NCBI GenBank assembly: GCA_016720595.1
Contig: JADKKI010000002.1
Span: 186,001 to 250,000, forward strand
DNA: 64,000 nucleotides
Direction of reading: 5' to 3'
DNA from: Myxococcales bacterium
GTDB lineage: Bacteria > Myxococcota_A > Polyangia > Haliangiales > Haliangiaceae
Part shown: positions 8,864 through 17,928 of the stretch, one piece after another
Position numbering within the stretch: position 1 is the stretch's first letter
Layout: every line of letters starts with the position of its first letter
The notes under the pieces: model-generated
What the model was told of the DNA's origin: nothing
Databases searched by the model: none
The model's input: the letters and a program-made list of their open reading frames with translations, nothing else
Position numbers and translations under genes: made by a program

Positions 8864-11248
8864 GTGGCTGTCCTCGTGCAAGGTGAAGTGCGCGACCGGC
8901 CGTGGGGGCAGACCCTCGGGGCGCTGGGATTGCGTGGGCTCACGGGGCAGCTGACGCTGCGCGCCGAGGACAGGGACTATGCGATCGCGTTCGATCTCGG
9001 CGGCGTGATCGGCGCGTGGTCGGCCAATGCCGCGGACTCCGCACCGCGCGTCGCGCTGACCAACCACCTGCTGTCGTCGTCGCAGGTCGCGGCGATCGCA
9101 CGCCGGATCGCGGCCCAGCCGGAGCGCGACGAGGTCGAGGTCGTCGCCGAGATGGCGCGCCTGACCCCGGAGCAGGTGGAGACGCTCCGCGAGAAGCTGG
9201 TGGCGCAGCGTGCTGCCCGGACATTCTCTGTCGATGTCGGCGAGTTCACCGTCGAGGACGAGGTCACGATCCCGGTCATCCCGGGGCCCGGCCTCGACAT
9301 CCGCACGGTGGTCTACCTCGGCGCGCGCATGAACCTCTCCGAGCAGCGGCTCACGAACGGCATCCGACACTTCGGCGCGTACTTCCAGCTCAAGGCCGAT
9401 GCGATCGAGGTGCTCGATCGGTTTGGCTTCACCGATGCGGAGCGCACCGTGCTGGTCGAGCTGCGCGCAGGCACCAGCCTCTACGAGCTCGAGGCCGCAC
9501 ATCGCGACATCGATCCACGCATGGTGCAGGCCGTCGTCTATGCGCTGTTTGCCTGCGGTGCGTGCGACGTGTCCGAGGCCCCGGCGATGCCGCGTGCGGC
9601 CACGCTGCCCGCCGTCCAGCCTCCCAAGCGCGCGCCGAGCGCACCACTGCGGGCCCCCAGCGCGCCGCCGGCGGAGGCGCCGCCCTATCCCCAGCCCGAG
9701 CCGGCACCCTACGGCCCGTTCGTTTCCCGGACCGCGACCCAGGACCCGTACCCGACGCGTACGCCGACGCCCGGCCTCGCCGATCCACGTGCTCCTCGGA
9801 TCCCCACGGAGAATCCGTTTCCGGTGCGGAGCCCCACGCCGCCCAAGGCCGGCCGCCCCGGCACCGAGAACCCGTTCCCGATGCGCACGCCGACCCCACC
9901 GATCTCCGGACAGGTCGAGCAGGACGACTGGCGCCGCCCGATCTCCGGGCCCGATCGCGCGGGCACCGAGAACCCGTTCCCGATGCGCACGCCGACCCCA
10001 CCGATCTCCGGACAGGTCGAGCAGGACGACTGGCGCCGCCCGATCTCCGGGCCCGATCGCGCGGGCACCGAGAACCCGTTCCCGCTGCGCACGCCGACTC
10101 CGCCGGCGATCGGTCGAACGTCGACGGAGAATCCGTTTCCGGTTCGGATGCCGACGCCGCCGGTGCAGTCGCGCACGCCCACCGACAACCCGTTCCCCGC
10201 GCGGATGCCGACCCCGCCCGTACAATCGCGCACGGTCAGTGGGGGGGCACGCCCGGTCAACGGGCCCGACGAGGCCGGCGTGCCACGCAATCGCGGCGGC
10301 GGGACCACACCAACACGAACCACCACGCCCCTCGCGATCGATCCGCTCAATCCGCCGACCAACCGCACACCTCGGCCCGGCGGTGCGCCGCCGAGCTCTC
10401 GGACCACGAGCGAGCAGCCCTTGCGCACCCCGACCGCGGATCCCGTGGTCGCCCGCGCGCCCAGCGATGGAGCGCCGCGCCAGCCCCGCACTCCGACCGG
10501 GGCGCCCGCGATCGCGCGGACCAGCACGGCGCGCAAGACCGCGGCGCTGGTCGCCGCACGGTTGATCGTCCTCGAACAAGGGGCCGATTACTTCGCCTTG
10601 CTGGGCGTGCCCTGGGATGCACCGATCGAGCTGGTCCGGTCGACGTACCTGAACCTGGTCAGACAGCTCCACCCCGACAAGCTCGCGGAGCTCGATGTCG
10701 ATGATCCGGCGGGCAACGCGACACGCCTGTTCGCAGCGATGGGCAACGCGTTCTCGGTGCTGACCGATCCGGTCCGCCGCGAGGAGTATGTCGCGTCGAT
10801 CTCCGGGGGCGAACCCACTGCACCGCGGACCACGACGGCCGACGAGCTCGCACGCGCCCCGGCGATGGAGGCGTTCCGCAAGGGCGAGGCCGCGCTTCGC
10901 CGGGACGAGCCCCACGAGGCGATCGCGCACTTCCAGCGCGCCGTCGAGCTCGCGCCTCAAGATGTCGACATGCACGCGATGCACGCCTGGGCGCAGTTCT
11001 GTGCGTCGACCGAGAAGGAGAAGACCGCGGTCGAGACGCGCCGCTACCTCGAGCGCGCGATCAACAAGTCCCCGAAGCCGGTCGCCGCGCGGTTCCTGCT
11101 CGGCCGTGTCGAACGGATGCTCGGCCGCGACCGTGAGGCCCTCCGCCACTTTCAGATCGTCCTCGAGATCCAGGCCTCGCACGCCGAGGCGAGGAGCGAG
11201 GTCCGGGCGATCGAGGCCCGCCTGTCGGGCAACGCGAAGAAGCGTTGA
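8864..11248 (+). CDS. PATAN-like / repeat-linker / J-domain / TPR protein
   Basis: A 794-residue protein starting at GTG. Residues 1-150 resemble a DUF4388/PATAN domain, found in gliding and regulatory proteins of Myxococcota. Residues about 235-550 are a Pro/Thr-rich linker with nine or so copies of a [T/D]ENPFPxRxPTPP-like motif, including a 102-bp exact tandem repeat. Residues about 573-645 are a J domain with the HPDK motif, and the last 120 residues form TPR-like helices. The J domain implies stimulation of a DnaK-type ATPase; the TPRs suggest client or partner binding. The architecture points to a scaffold or co-chaperone. No DnaK is nearby. Confidence 0.85.
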   Translation: MAVLVQGEVRDRPWGQTLGALGLRGLTGQLTLRAEDRDYAIAFDLGGVIGAWSANAADSAPRVALTNHLLSSSQVAAIARRIAAQPERDEVEVVAEMARLTPEQVETLREKLVAQRAARTFSVDVGEFTVEDEVTIPVIPGPGLDIRTVVYLGARMNLSEQRLTNGIRHFGAYFQLKADAIEVLDRFGFTDAERTVLVELRAGTSLYELEAAHRDIDPRMVQAVVYALFACGACDVSEAPAMPRAATLPAVQPPKRAPSAPLRAPSAPPAEAPPYPQPEPAPYGPFVSRTATQDPYPTRTPTPGLADPRAPRIPTENPFPVRSPTPPKAGRPGTENPFPMRTPTPPISGQVEQDDWRRPISGPDRAGTENPFPMRTPTPPISGQVEQDDWRRPISGPDRAGTENPFPLRTPTPPAIGRTSTENPFPVRMPTPPVQSRTPTDNPFPARMPTPPVQSRTVSGGARPVNGPDEAGVPRNRGGGTTPTRTTTPLAIDPLNPPTNRTPRPGGAPPSSRTTSEQPLRTPTADPVVARAPSDGAPRQPRTPTGAPAIARTSTARKTAALVAARLIVLEQGADYFALLGVPWDAPIELVRSTYLNLVRQLHPDKLAELDVDDPAGNATRLFAAMGNAFSVLTDPVRREEYVASISGGEPTAPRTTTADELARAPAMEAFRKGEAALRRDEPHEAIAHFQRAVELAPQDVDMHAMHAWAQFCASTEKEKTAVETRRYLERAINKSPKPVAARFLLGRVERMLGRDREALRHFQIVLEIQASHAEARSEVRAIEARLSGNAKKR
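9861..10100 (+). repeat. 102-bp tandem repeat, about 2.3 copies
   Basis: Units begin at 9861, 9963 and 10065 with a period of exactly 102 bp (34 codons). The first two copies are essentially identical; the third diverges after about 30 bp. It encodes the Pro/Thr linker of the J-domain protein. Identity at the DNA level implies a recent duplication. Confidence 0.9.
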
Positions 11249-11374
11249 GATCCGCCCTGTTCCTCCGCCTGTTCTTCGGCTGATCTGCTCGTGACTTCGC
11301 GCACGGGGACGAGATCGGTTCGGTGACGGTTTTGACTTCATCCGGCGGCGGCCTCGTGTACGTTCCGTGGCCTC

Positions 11375-12703
11375 ATGCGCAACCTCGCTAGCTTTGCTCT
11401 CATCCTCGGTCTCGCCGCGTGCGGCGGCACGGATCCCTCCGCCAGCGGCGTGTTCCCCGCGGCCGGCTTTCTCGGGCGCCACGTCCGCGTCGAGATCTCC
11501 GGCGATGCCACCGAGTGGGGCGCGAGCTCCAAGGTGAACTTCGGTGAGGGCGTCACGGTCGATTCAGTGACCGTCGCCAGCCCCACCGCCCTGTTCGCCG
11601 ACATCACGATCGCCCCCACCGCTCCGCTCGGCCTGCGCGACGTCGTCGTCACCGGCGGCGACAACGTCACCCTGAAGCAGGCGTTCGAGATCGCGTCGCC
11701 GATCACCGTCACCGTCCGCGGCACCGCCGCGCAGGGCGCGATCGCGGTCGTCGACATCGTGAACCACGACTTCGACACGCCGTTCGACACCTCCACCACC
11801 GGCGACGGCTTCTTCAGCCCGCTGGTCTACACCGGCGTCACCGCCACGGCCGGCACCGGGACCCGCCTCCAGATCGCCAGCGTCTCGCCCTACGGGATGC
11901 AGGCAGATCTGCTGATCGATATCGACGCCGCGAGCGGCCCGCTCAACATCGAGAGCGGCCCCACGGGCGCGGCCACGCAGTTCCCGCTCGGCGCGAACAT
12001 CGAGATCGCGGCGCGCACCGCGATGCCGCTCACCGCGGGCACCCCGACCACCGCCACGGCGGCCAAGGGCTACGAGTCCTTCCTCTACGAGTTCACCCCC
12101 GCGATGTTCCCGGCGCTCGCGCGGTTCCAGGCCTCGACCTCGGGCATGGGCTCTCCGAGCATCGCGGTGCTTCCGGCGAGCGGCCACTTCGCGGATCTCC
12201 TCGGCACGGGCGCCGATCAGCGCCAGGTCGCGAAGGCCTCCGGCAAGTTCTACGCGGTGCTGTTCGACCTCAGCGGCGAGTCTGGCGGCTACTCGATCAA
12301 GGCGGGCAGCGCGCTCCTGACGGTCGCCGCTGATACCGAGCCGGGCAACAGCACCTCCGCGGGCGCGATCGCCTGCACCCTGCCCTGCCTCGTCGAGAAC
12401 GCGCAGCTCGCCACCAAGACGGACGAGGACTGGTTCAAGTTCACCTCCGGCGCCAACGATGCCGGCAAGAAGGTCCGGATCCGCACCCTGCCCGGCGATG
12501 ACTTCACCGACACCCGCGTGGATCTCCAGCTCGCGACCAACAACTCGACGGTCGGCGGCCCGAGCAGCGACAGCGGCTATCACGAGAACTTCCTCTCGGC
12601 GGTGATCGCCGCGACCACCGGCTACCAGGTGCGGATCTATGCCTCGCCCGAGTGGGCGGACGATACCCAGACGCACTACGACGCGCTGATCTATCTCGAG
12701 TAG
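11375..12703 (+). CDS. Secreted lipoprotein with TIG-like and PPC-like domains
   Basis: A 442-residue lipoprotein: signal peptide with lipobox LAAC (Cys16). Residues about 25-110 look like an IPT/TIG immunoglobulin-like fold ('PAAGFLGRHVRVEISG'). Residues about 325-442 resemble a pre-peptidase C-terminal (PPC) beta-sandwich, with the DEDWFKF core. No catalytic motif is seen, so a structural or adhesive surface role is likelier than an enzyme. It is followed 14 bp later by a KAP-like NTPase gene, suggesting co-transcription. Confidence 0.8.
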   Translation: MRNLASFALILGLAACGGTDPSASGVFPAAGFLGRHVRVEISGDATEWGASSKVNFGEGVTVDSVTVASPTALFADITIAPTAPLGLRDVVVTGGDNVTLKQAFEIASPITVTVRGTAAQGAIAVVDIVNHDFDTPFDTSTTGDGFFSPLVYTGVTATAGTGTRLQIASVSPYGMQADLLIDIDAASGPLNIESGPTGAATQFPLGANIEIAARTAMPLTAGTPTTATAAKGYESFLYEFTPAMFPALARFQASTSGMGSPSIAVLPASGHFADLLGTGADQRQVAKASGKFYAVLFDLSGESGGYSIKAGSALLTVAADTEPGNSTSAGAIACTLPCLVENAQLATKTDEDWFKFTSGANDAGKKVRIRTLPGDDFTDTRVDLQLATNNSTVGGPSSDSGYHENFLSAVIAATTGYQVRIYASPEWADDTQTHYDALIYLE

Positions 12704-12717
12704 ACGGCCTCGCCGCG

Positions 12718-13812
12718 ATGGCCGCCGAGGTCGATCCCAACGTCGAGCTCCTCCCGGACGTCCCGATCGCGGGCCCGGAGGAGGATCTGTTCTCGCGCTC
12801 GGCGGTCGCCACCCGGCTCGGCGAGCTCGCGATCGCCGCCCCGGTCACGGCGCCGCGGCTCGTCGCGCTCACCGGCGATGGTGGCGCCGGCAAGTCCTCC
12901 GTGCTGCGGATGGTCACCGCTCGGCTCGGCGCAGAGGCAGGGCTCGCGCTCCTCGCATTCGATGCCACGAGCATGCCCACGGCCGCCGCGGTCACGGCCA
13001 CCCTCGCCACGGAGCTCGGACGGATGTTCGAGGCGCTCGGCGTGGTCGAGGCCTCGGACAAGATCCGCAACACGCTGACCAGCTACGGCGGCATCGTCTC
13101 GGGGATCGCGAAGCTCGCGGGCGTCAAGGTCGACGTCGCCGGGGCACTCGAGCGGTCGGCGGAGTCACTGCGTGCGGAGATCGCGCAGAACCTCGAGCAG
13201 CTCGGCAAGCGGCTGGTGATCGTGATCGATCACCTCGATCGCCTCCCGGCCGCGGAGCTCGGCGGCGTGTTGACGGCGCTGCGCATGTACGCCGCGATCC
13301 CGTACGCGTCGATCGTGATCGCGATCGATCGGCGCACCACGGCGCTCCGCGACGCCACCGCGCTCGGCGCCGACCCCACCGCGTTCGAGCGGCTCGTCCA
13401 GGTCGAGCTGGCGCTCCCCGCTCCGGATCGCATGCTGCTGGCGCGCGTCCTCGGCGGCGGCCTGGACCGGATCTCCACGCGGACGGGCCGCGATCTCGAT
13501 GCCGCGCTGCCGCTGTTCGATCCCGACGGGGGGCTGGCCCTCGCGTTGATCGAGACGCCCCGGGATGCCAAGCGTGCCGCGAATGCGCTGGCCGCCGCAC
13601 TGCCGCTCGCCTCACCCGATGCCGACCTCCCGGCGCTGACCCTCGAGATCGTGCTGCGGACGCTGGTCCCCGAGATCGATGCGGCTCGGCTCGCCGCCCG
13701 CGACCGGATCACCGACAAGCAGGCGCTCTTCGCCGAGCTCGCCGATGGAGTTACCGTGGTGCGCCGGGCCCACGCCGCCCGTGCGGCGCTGCGGTGGCTC
13801 GTGATCCCGTAG
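12718..13812 (+). CDS. KAP-like P-loop NTPase
   Basis: The 364-residue product is read from ATG 12718. It has a Walker A GDGGAGKSS (residues about 55-63) and a hydrophobic Walker B LVIVIDHLDRL (about 163-173), the HLDRL ending being typical of KAP-family NTPases. Residues 100-150 contain a helix with small residues ('YGGIVSGIAKLAGVKVDVAGAL') that could be membrane-associating, as in many KAP proteins. Known KAP proteins are membrane-associated ATPases, some acting in phage exclusion or protein assembly. The partner here may be the lipoprotein 14 bp upstream. It converges on the CoA-binding gene. Confidence 0.85.
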   Translation: MAAEVDPNVELLPDVPIAGPEEDLFSRSAVATRLGELAIAAPVTAPRLVALTGDGGAGKSSVLRMVTARLGAEAGLALLAFDATSMPTAAAVTATLATELGRMFEALGVVEASDKIRNTLTSYGGIVSGIAKLAGVKVDVAGALERSAESLRAEIAQNLEQLGKRLVIVIDHLDRLPAAELGGVLTALRMYAAIPYASIVIAIDRRTTALRDATALGADPTAFERLVQVELALPAPDRMLLARVLGGGLDRISTRTGRDLDAALPLFDPDGGLALALIETPRDAKRAANALAAALPLASPDADLPALTLEIVLRTLVPEIDAARLAARDRITDKQALFAELADGVTVVRRAHAARAALRWLVIP

Positions 13813-13829
13813 GCTGTGCCCGGAGCCGC

Positions 13830-14258
13830 TCAGCTGCGCGGCGCGATGTGCAGTGCGTGGTGCGTGGCGCCGATGCACTTGTCCATGATCACCGTCAGCC
13901 CGGCGGCGGTGGCCTTGGTCGCTGCCACCTCACTCGTGACGCCGAGCTGGAGCCACAGCGCCTTCGCGCCGGCGGCGATCGCCTCGTCCGCGATCGCGGG
14001 CGTGTCCTCCGAGCGGCGGAACACGTCGACGATGTCGATCGGCTCGGCGATCTCGGCGAGCGAGGCCACGGCGCGTTGACCGTGGACCGACGTCTCGCGC
14101 GGGTTCACCGGGATCACGTGATAACCGGCCTTCAGGAGCTGCTCGAAGATCCGGTACGACGGCTTCTCGGGGTTCGACGACGCGCCGACCATGGCGATCG
14201 TCTTCGCCGTGGTGAGGATCTCGCGGAGCTGCTGATCACCCGGGTTCGTGTGGCTCAT
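13830..14258 (-). CDS. yccU: CoA-binding domain protein (YccU-like)
   Basis: A 142-residue single-domain CoA-binding protein of the YccU/succinyl-CoA-ligase-alpha fold. Residues about 20-30 carry the nucleotide-binding turn MVGASSNPEKPSY. Further blocks YHVIPVNP, IDIVDVFRR and GLTVIMDKCIG match the family. It binds CoA or acyl-CoA without a known reaction. It overlaps the acyltransferase gene upstream by 4 bp (ATGA), so the two are translationally coupled, which fits a link to acyl-CoA metabolism. Confidence 0.9.
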   Translation of the reverse strand: MSHTNPGDQQLREILTTAKTIAMVGASSNPEKPSYRIFEQLLKAGYHVIPVNPRETSVHGQRAVASLAEIAEPIDIVDVFRRSEDTPAIADEAIAAGAKALWLQLGVTSEVAATKATAAGLTVIMDKCIGATHHALHIAPRS

Positions 14259-15661
14259 CGGAGCGCCTCTTCCAGGTCGTCCATCGCCTCGCCGCAGTAC
14301 ACGGCGAGCCGCTGGAGGTGGGGGACGGTGTCGCGGCAGCCGGTGAACCCGAAGCCCACGCTGCCCGCGTAGCTGTTGCAGGTGATGTTCAAGGCCTGGC
14401 CGTGCACGGGGATCGACATCGGGTACGCCGCCTCGAGGCGCGCGCCGCGGAAGTACCGGGCCTCCTCGGGGCCAGGGACGTTCGAGATCACGACATTGAA
14501 GGTCGGCCGGACGTGCCCCGCCGTCGAAGGGATCATCTGCAGCATCGACGGCGCCGTGAGCAGCGCGCTGTACGACAGGATCGCGGCCTTCGACATCCCC
14601 TGGAGCTGTGACTTCGCGTGCATCGTCGACGCGACGATCGTCTGGATCCGCTTGGCCGGATCGGCGACGTCGGTCGCGAGCGAGGCGAGGATCGCGCCGA
14701 CCGCGTTGCCGCCGCCCTCGTCATCCTTCGCGCGCACGGCCACCGGGACCATCGCGACCAGCGGCGCCGACGGCAGGGCATCGTGCTCGATGAGGTACTT
14801 GCGCAGGCTCCCCGCCGAGAGCGCGAGGATCACGTCGTTGAGCGTACCGCCGACGGCCTTCGCGACCGCTCGGAGCCGCGCGGTCTCCAGCTTCTGCGTC
14901 GCGAACCGGCGGCTCTTGCTGATCCGTGCGTTCAGGATGCAGCGCGGTGCCTCGAGCGGCGACACCAGCTCGTGATCGCCGGCGCGCCGCGAGCGCACGA
15001 TGTTCATCAGCGCCTTCGCCACGGTCTTGCTCGCGCCGTACTGCGTCCGGACGGCCGCGAGGAGCTCCGGGAACAGCACGCCCTCCGGCTCGGCCTTGTC
15101 GTGGTCCTTCGGCTTGTCCTCCCGCGGCGGCCGGATCTTTGGCGGCACCGAGAAGAACAGCGGGTGCGTGCGATCGTTCGGATCGGTCGAGAGCGCATTC
15201 GAGAGCACGCGCATCGCGGAGAACCCATCGACGAGCGAGTGGTGAACCTTCACGTACAGCGCGAACCGGCCACCCTCGAGCCCCTCGATCAGGTGCGCCT
15301 CCCAGGGCGGGCGATGGAAGTCCACCGGGTACCCGTGGAGACGCGAGACCAGGATGCCCAGCTCGCGCTCGTCGCCCGGTGTGGGCAGCGCGGACCGGCG
15401 CACGTGGTACTCGCGATCGATGTTGTCCTCCTCGATCCACGACTGCAGCGGGTTGCGCAGCAGATCGGGCGAGCGGAGCCGCAGGTTCCACGGCGCGTGC
15501 ACCGGCGCCTCGCGGACCTCGTCCATCAGGTCACGCAGATGATCGGGGGCCGTGCCGGGCGCCGGGGTGAACGGCAGGAGCCCGGCGACGTGCATCATCG
15601 TCTCCCGTGACTCGCCGTAGAGGAACATCGCGTCACTCGGCGACAATCGCTTCCCGCTCAC
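14255..15661 (-). CDS. Wax ester synthase / diacylglycerol acyltransferase (WS/DGAT)
   Basis: A 468-residue acyltransferase of the WS/DGAT family, which joins acyl-CoA to diacylglycerol or fatty alcohol to make storage lipid. The catalytic HHxxxDG motif is HHSLVDG at residues 140-146. The N-terminal 'LSPSDAMFLYGES' and C-terminal 'FNVVISNVPGPEEARYF' and 'YAGSVGFGFTGCRD' blocks are family hallmarks, and the length is typical. Substrate preference cannot be told from sequence. It forms a two-gene operon with the CoA-binding protein. It diverges from the YchJ-like gene. Confidence 0.93.
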   Translation of the reverse strand: MSGKRLSPSDAMFLYGESRETMMHVAGLLPFTPAPGTAPDHLRDLMDEVREAPVHAPWNLRLRSPDLLRNPLQSWIEEDNIDREYHVRRSALPTPGDERELGILVSRLHGYPVDFHRPPWEAHLIEGLEGGRFALYVKVHHSLVDGFSAMRVLSNALSTDPNDRTHPLFFSVPPKIRPPREDKPKDHDKAEPEGVLFPELLAAVRTQYGASKTVAKALMNIVRSRRAGDHELVSPLEAPRCILNARISKSRRFATQKLETARLRAVAKAVGGTLNDVILALSAGSLRKYLIEHDALPSAPLVAMVPVAVRAKDDEGGGNAVGAILASLATDVADPAKRIQTIVASTMHAKSQLQGMSKAAILSYSALLTAPSMLQMIPSTAGHVRPTFNVVISNVPGPEEARYFRGARLEAAYPMSIPVHGQALNITCNSYAGSVGFGFTGCRDTVPHLQRLAVYCGEAMDDLEEALR

Positions 15662-15721
15662 GGGATCGATCCTACTCCGATGCCGGCGGCCGCGCCTCGA
15701 TCGGGGCTACAGTTCCCGACC

Positions 15722-16192
15722 GTGATCGACCTCTGCCCGTGTGGCTCTGGCCAGGTAGACGCCGCGTGCTGCGGCCGGTTCCATGCGGGCGCGCCGGCGC
15801 CCACCGCCGTGGCGCTGATGCGATCGCGGTACAGCGCGTACGTGCGCGGCCTGATCGACTACGTGGTCGCCACCCATGACGCCGCGAGCCGCGACCAGAT
15901 CGATCGGGCGGCCGCCACCGCCTGGTCGCAGGACACCACGTGGCAGGGCCTCGAGATCGTCGCCACCGAGCGCGGCGGGGAGCCCGACGACTCCGGCATC
16001 GTCGAGTTCATCGCCCGTGGCATCACCAAGGGCGTCCCGTTCGCCCAGCACGAGCGCTCACGGTTCCGCAAGGTGGAGGGCCGCTGGTACTACGTCGATG
16101 GCGCGATCCGCGCGCGGGCCGCGGCCACGCCTGGGCGCAACGACCTCTGCCCGTGCGGCAGCGGCAAGAAGTACAAGCGCTGCCACGGCTGA
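15722..16192 (+). CDS. ychJ: YchJ-like protein with two SEC-C motifs
   Basis: A UPF0225/YchJ-type protein. It has a zinc-binding SEC-C motif at each end: CPCGSG with a following Cys-Cys near the N-terminus, and CPCGSGKKYKRCHG at the C-terminus. Between them lies a NTF2/SnoaL-like domain (MRSRYSAYVRGLIDYVV). GTG 15722 is chosen because YchJ proteins begin just before CPCGSG and it leaves 60 bp for divergent promoters. An ATG at 15680 would add 14 residues. SEC-C motifs bind zinc and often partner proteins such as SecB; the biochemical role of YchJ is unknown. Confidence 0.88.
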   Translation: MIDLCPCGSGQVDAACCGRFHAGAPAPTAVALMRSRYSAYVRGLIDYVVATHDAASRDQIDRAAATAWSQDTTWQGLEIVATERGGEPDDSGIVEFIARGITKGVPFAQHERSRFRKVEGRWYYVDGAIRARAAATPGRNDLCPCGSGKKYKRCHG

Positions 16193-16196
16193 CGGC

Positions 16197-17834
16197 TCAG
16201 TCGTAGAGCCGGGTCAGCGGCTGCTCGAACAGCTCGGCCCACAGCGCAGCGGCGGCGGACCGCAGCTCGACGGTGGTGCGGATCGAGAGCGGGCCGACCA
16301 GCGCCGCGAGGCGATCGCGATCGATCTCGCCGCCGTGGACCACCGGGCCCTTCGACTCGATCCCGAGCTGCCGCGCGAGCCCCTCGACCACCACGACGGC
16401 GACGTACGCCTCCTCGATCCGAGGCCCGCCGCGACGGAAGGCGTGGCGCGCGAGGCTCCACAGCGTGAGCTGCGGCAGCCACGTGTCGCTCGCGATCTGA
16501 CTCACGTACCCGGAGAGCTCGTAGCGCGCTCGCACCGCGAACTCCTCGTTCTTCCGCTCCGAAAGGATCCGCGCCAGCGGCAGCGGATATGCGAGCGTCT
16601 CCGCCTTGTCGAGCTTGTGCTGCGCCTCGTGGTGCCGCACCGAGGCCACCACGAGCTGTCGGGTCCGCGCGGTCGCGCGCTCGGCGGACTGCACGTCGGT
16701 GTACAGCGCGCTCAGGAGCTCGCGCCGGATCGCCGCACCCGCCGCCACCGACAGCGAGCGACCGCGCGTGCGCGCCCAGCTGTCATCTCCGAGCTGGAAC
16801 GGTGCACCGACCAGGACGGGCAGCACCTGTGTGGCGAGCTTGTGATCGATCGCATCGAGCAGCACCACGGGATCCTCGAGCTCCTCGGAGGTCAGGCCGA
16901 GCAGCGCCGCGCCACCGCCGATCGTGTCGAGGCGGCGAAGATCGAGCACGCGAACCTGGGCATCGTTCGCCTTCACGAACCCGACGGTCTCGATCCGGTA
17001 CGTGAAGATGCCCTGGCGACGCCTCGGGTGCTCGCCCAGCATCTCCGGGTCGACGTAGTAGCCGAGCTCGACCGCCGCGAGCTGATCCGACACCACATCG
17101 ATCCGTGCGCGGAGCTCGGTCGAGGTCTCGCCCCACGCGCGGTCACCCGGCGTGAGCACGATCCACTGCTCGAGCGTGGCGAGCATCTCGGTCCAGGCGC
17201 CGCCGAGTGCGGGGCCGTGCGCTGCCATCGCCGGCTCGGCGCGCAGGGAGGCGAGCATCGCGGCTCGCTTGCCCTCGTCGATCGGCGCCCCGTGCATGAT
17301 CGCCGCACTGGTCAGCACGAGCGCCGGGAAGTTCTGGCCGAGGATCCGCTCGATCTCCGGATCGCGCCGCGGCGCCCCACCCTCGCGGAACACGCCGATC
17401 GCGGGAGGTGGTGTGGGCCGCTCGTACGCATACGGCTTGGGCGGGCCCTTGACCACGAACGCCGTTGCCGCGGCGACCGTGGTCGCGGTCGCGAACGCGA
17501 TCGCGCCGGCGACGATGGTCGCGATCGGCCAGGTCGTCGGCGCCGCGAGCTCGTGGGTCTCGTGTGCCGCGGCGACCTTCATCGGATCTGTCAGATCCAC
17601 GCGCTCGCGCCGCACGATCAACGCCGCGGCGCGGAGCACGTGCCGCACAGCCGCCGGATCGGTGTAGTCGGTGACGCCGGTCGCGAGCGCCGCCTCGAGC
17701 AGCGCCGCCTCGAGCAGCCGGCGTGCACGCCCGCGCAGGATCCAGTCGATCTGCGCCAGGGACGTCCGGGCGACGTTGTCGTCCGCGGCCTCGATCGCGG
17801 ACGCGAGGGCGGCGAGCACGTGACGTCGAACCAC
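16197..17834 (-). CDS. Membrane-anchored HExxH putative peptidase
   Basis: A 545-residue protein read from GTG 17834; no strong ribosome site is visible, so the start is uncertain. One transmembrane segment (about residues 105-130, WPIATIVAGAIAFATATTVA) separates a roughly 100-residue N-terminal part from a large domain. Around residue 397 is HHEAQHKLD, an HExxH zinc site. About 35-40 residues later comes YELSGYVSQIA, whose Glu could be the third ligand as in gluzincins. Family not recognised. The gene converges with the ychJ-like gene (4 bp apart) and lies 94 bp beyond the HAD lipoprotein gene on the same strand. Confidence 0.75.
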   Translation of the reverse strand: MVRRHVLAALASAIEAADDNVARTSLAQIDWILRGRARRLLEAALLEAALATGVTDYTDPAAVRHVLRAAALIVRRERVDLTDPMKVAAAHETHELAAPTTWPIATIVAGAIAFATATTVAAATAFVVKGPPKPYAYERPTPPPAIGVFREGGAPRRDPEIERILGQNFPALVLTSAAIMHGAPIDEGKRAAMLASLRAEPAMAAHGPALGGAWTEMLATLEQWIVLTPGDRAWGETSTELRARIDVVSDQLAAVELGYYVDPEMLGEHPRRRQGIFTYRIETVGFVKANDAQVRVLDLRRLDTIGGGAALLGLTSEELEDPVVLLDAIDHKLATQVLPVLVGAPFQLGDDSWARTRGRSLSVAAGAAIRRELLSALYTDVQSAERATARTRQLVVASVRHHEAQHKLDKAETLAYPLPLARILSERKNEEFAVRARYELSGYVSQIASDTWLPQLTLWSLARHAFRRGGPRIEEAYVAVVVVEGLARQLGIESKGPVVHGGEIDRDRLAALVGPLSIRTTVELRSAAAALWAELFEQPLTRLYD

Positions 17835-17910
17835 GATTGAGGGACACCGGGGTTTGGCCGCGGTTCCCGTGATTGTCACGATTTCGTAGCGGGCCGAGGT
17901 AGGGCCATGT

Positions 17911-17928
17911 ACCCGGAACAGGCCGGGT
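17911..17928 (-). terminator. Hairpin after HAD lipoprotein gene
   Basis: ACCCGG, six-base loop, CCGGGT lies directly after the TGA of the gene at 17929. It has no U-tract, so it is at most a weak or Rho-assisted terminator. Confidence 0.35.

Noticed and set aside
11320..11340. GACGGTTTTGACTTCA resembling the arm of the 260-bp element
   Set aside because: Only about 12 of 16 bases match and there is no partner arm; could be chance or a decayed copy.
8819..11482. Minus-strand open frame of 887 codons opposite the J-domain gene
   Set aside because: Antisense image of the Pro/Thr repeats; the plus strand carries HPDK and TPR features.
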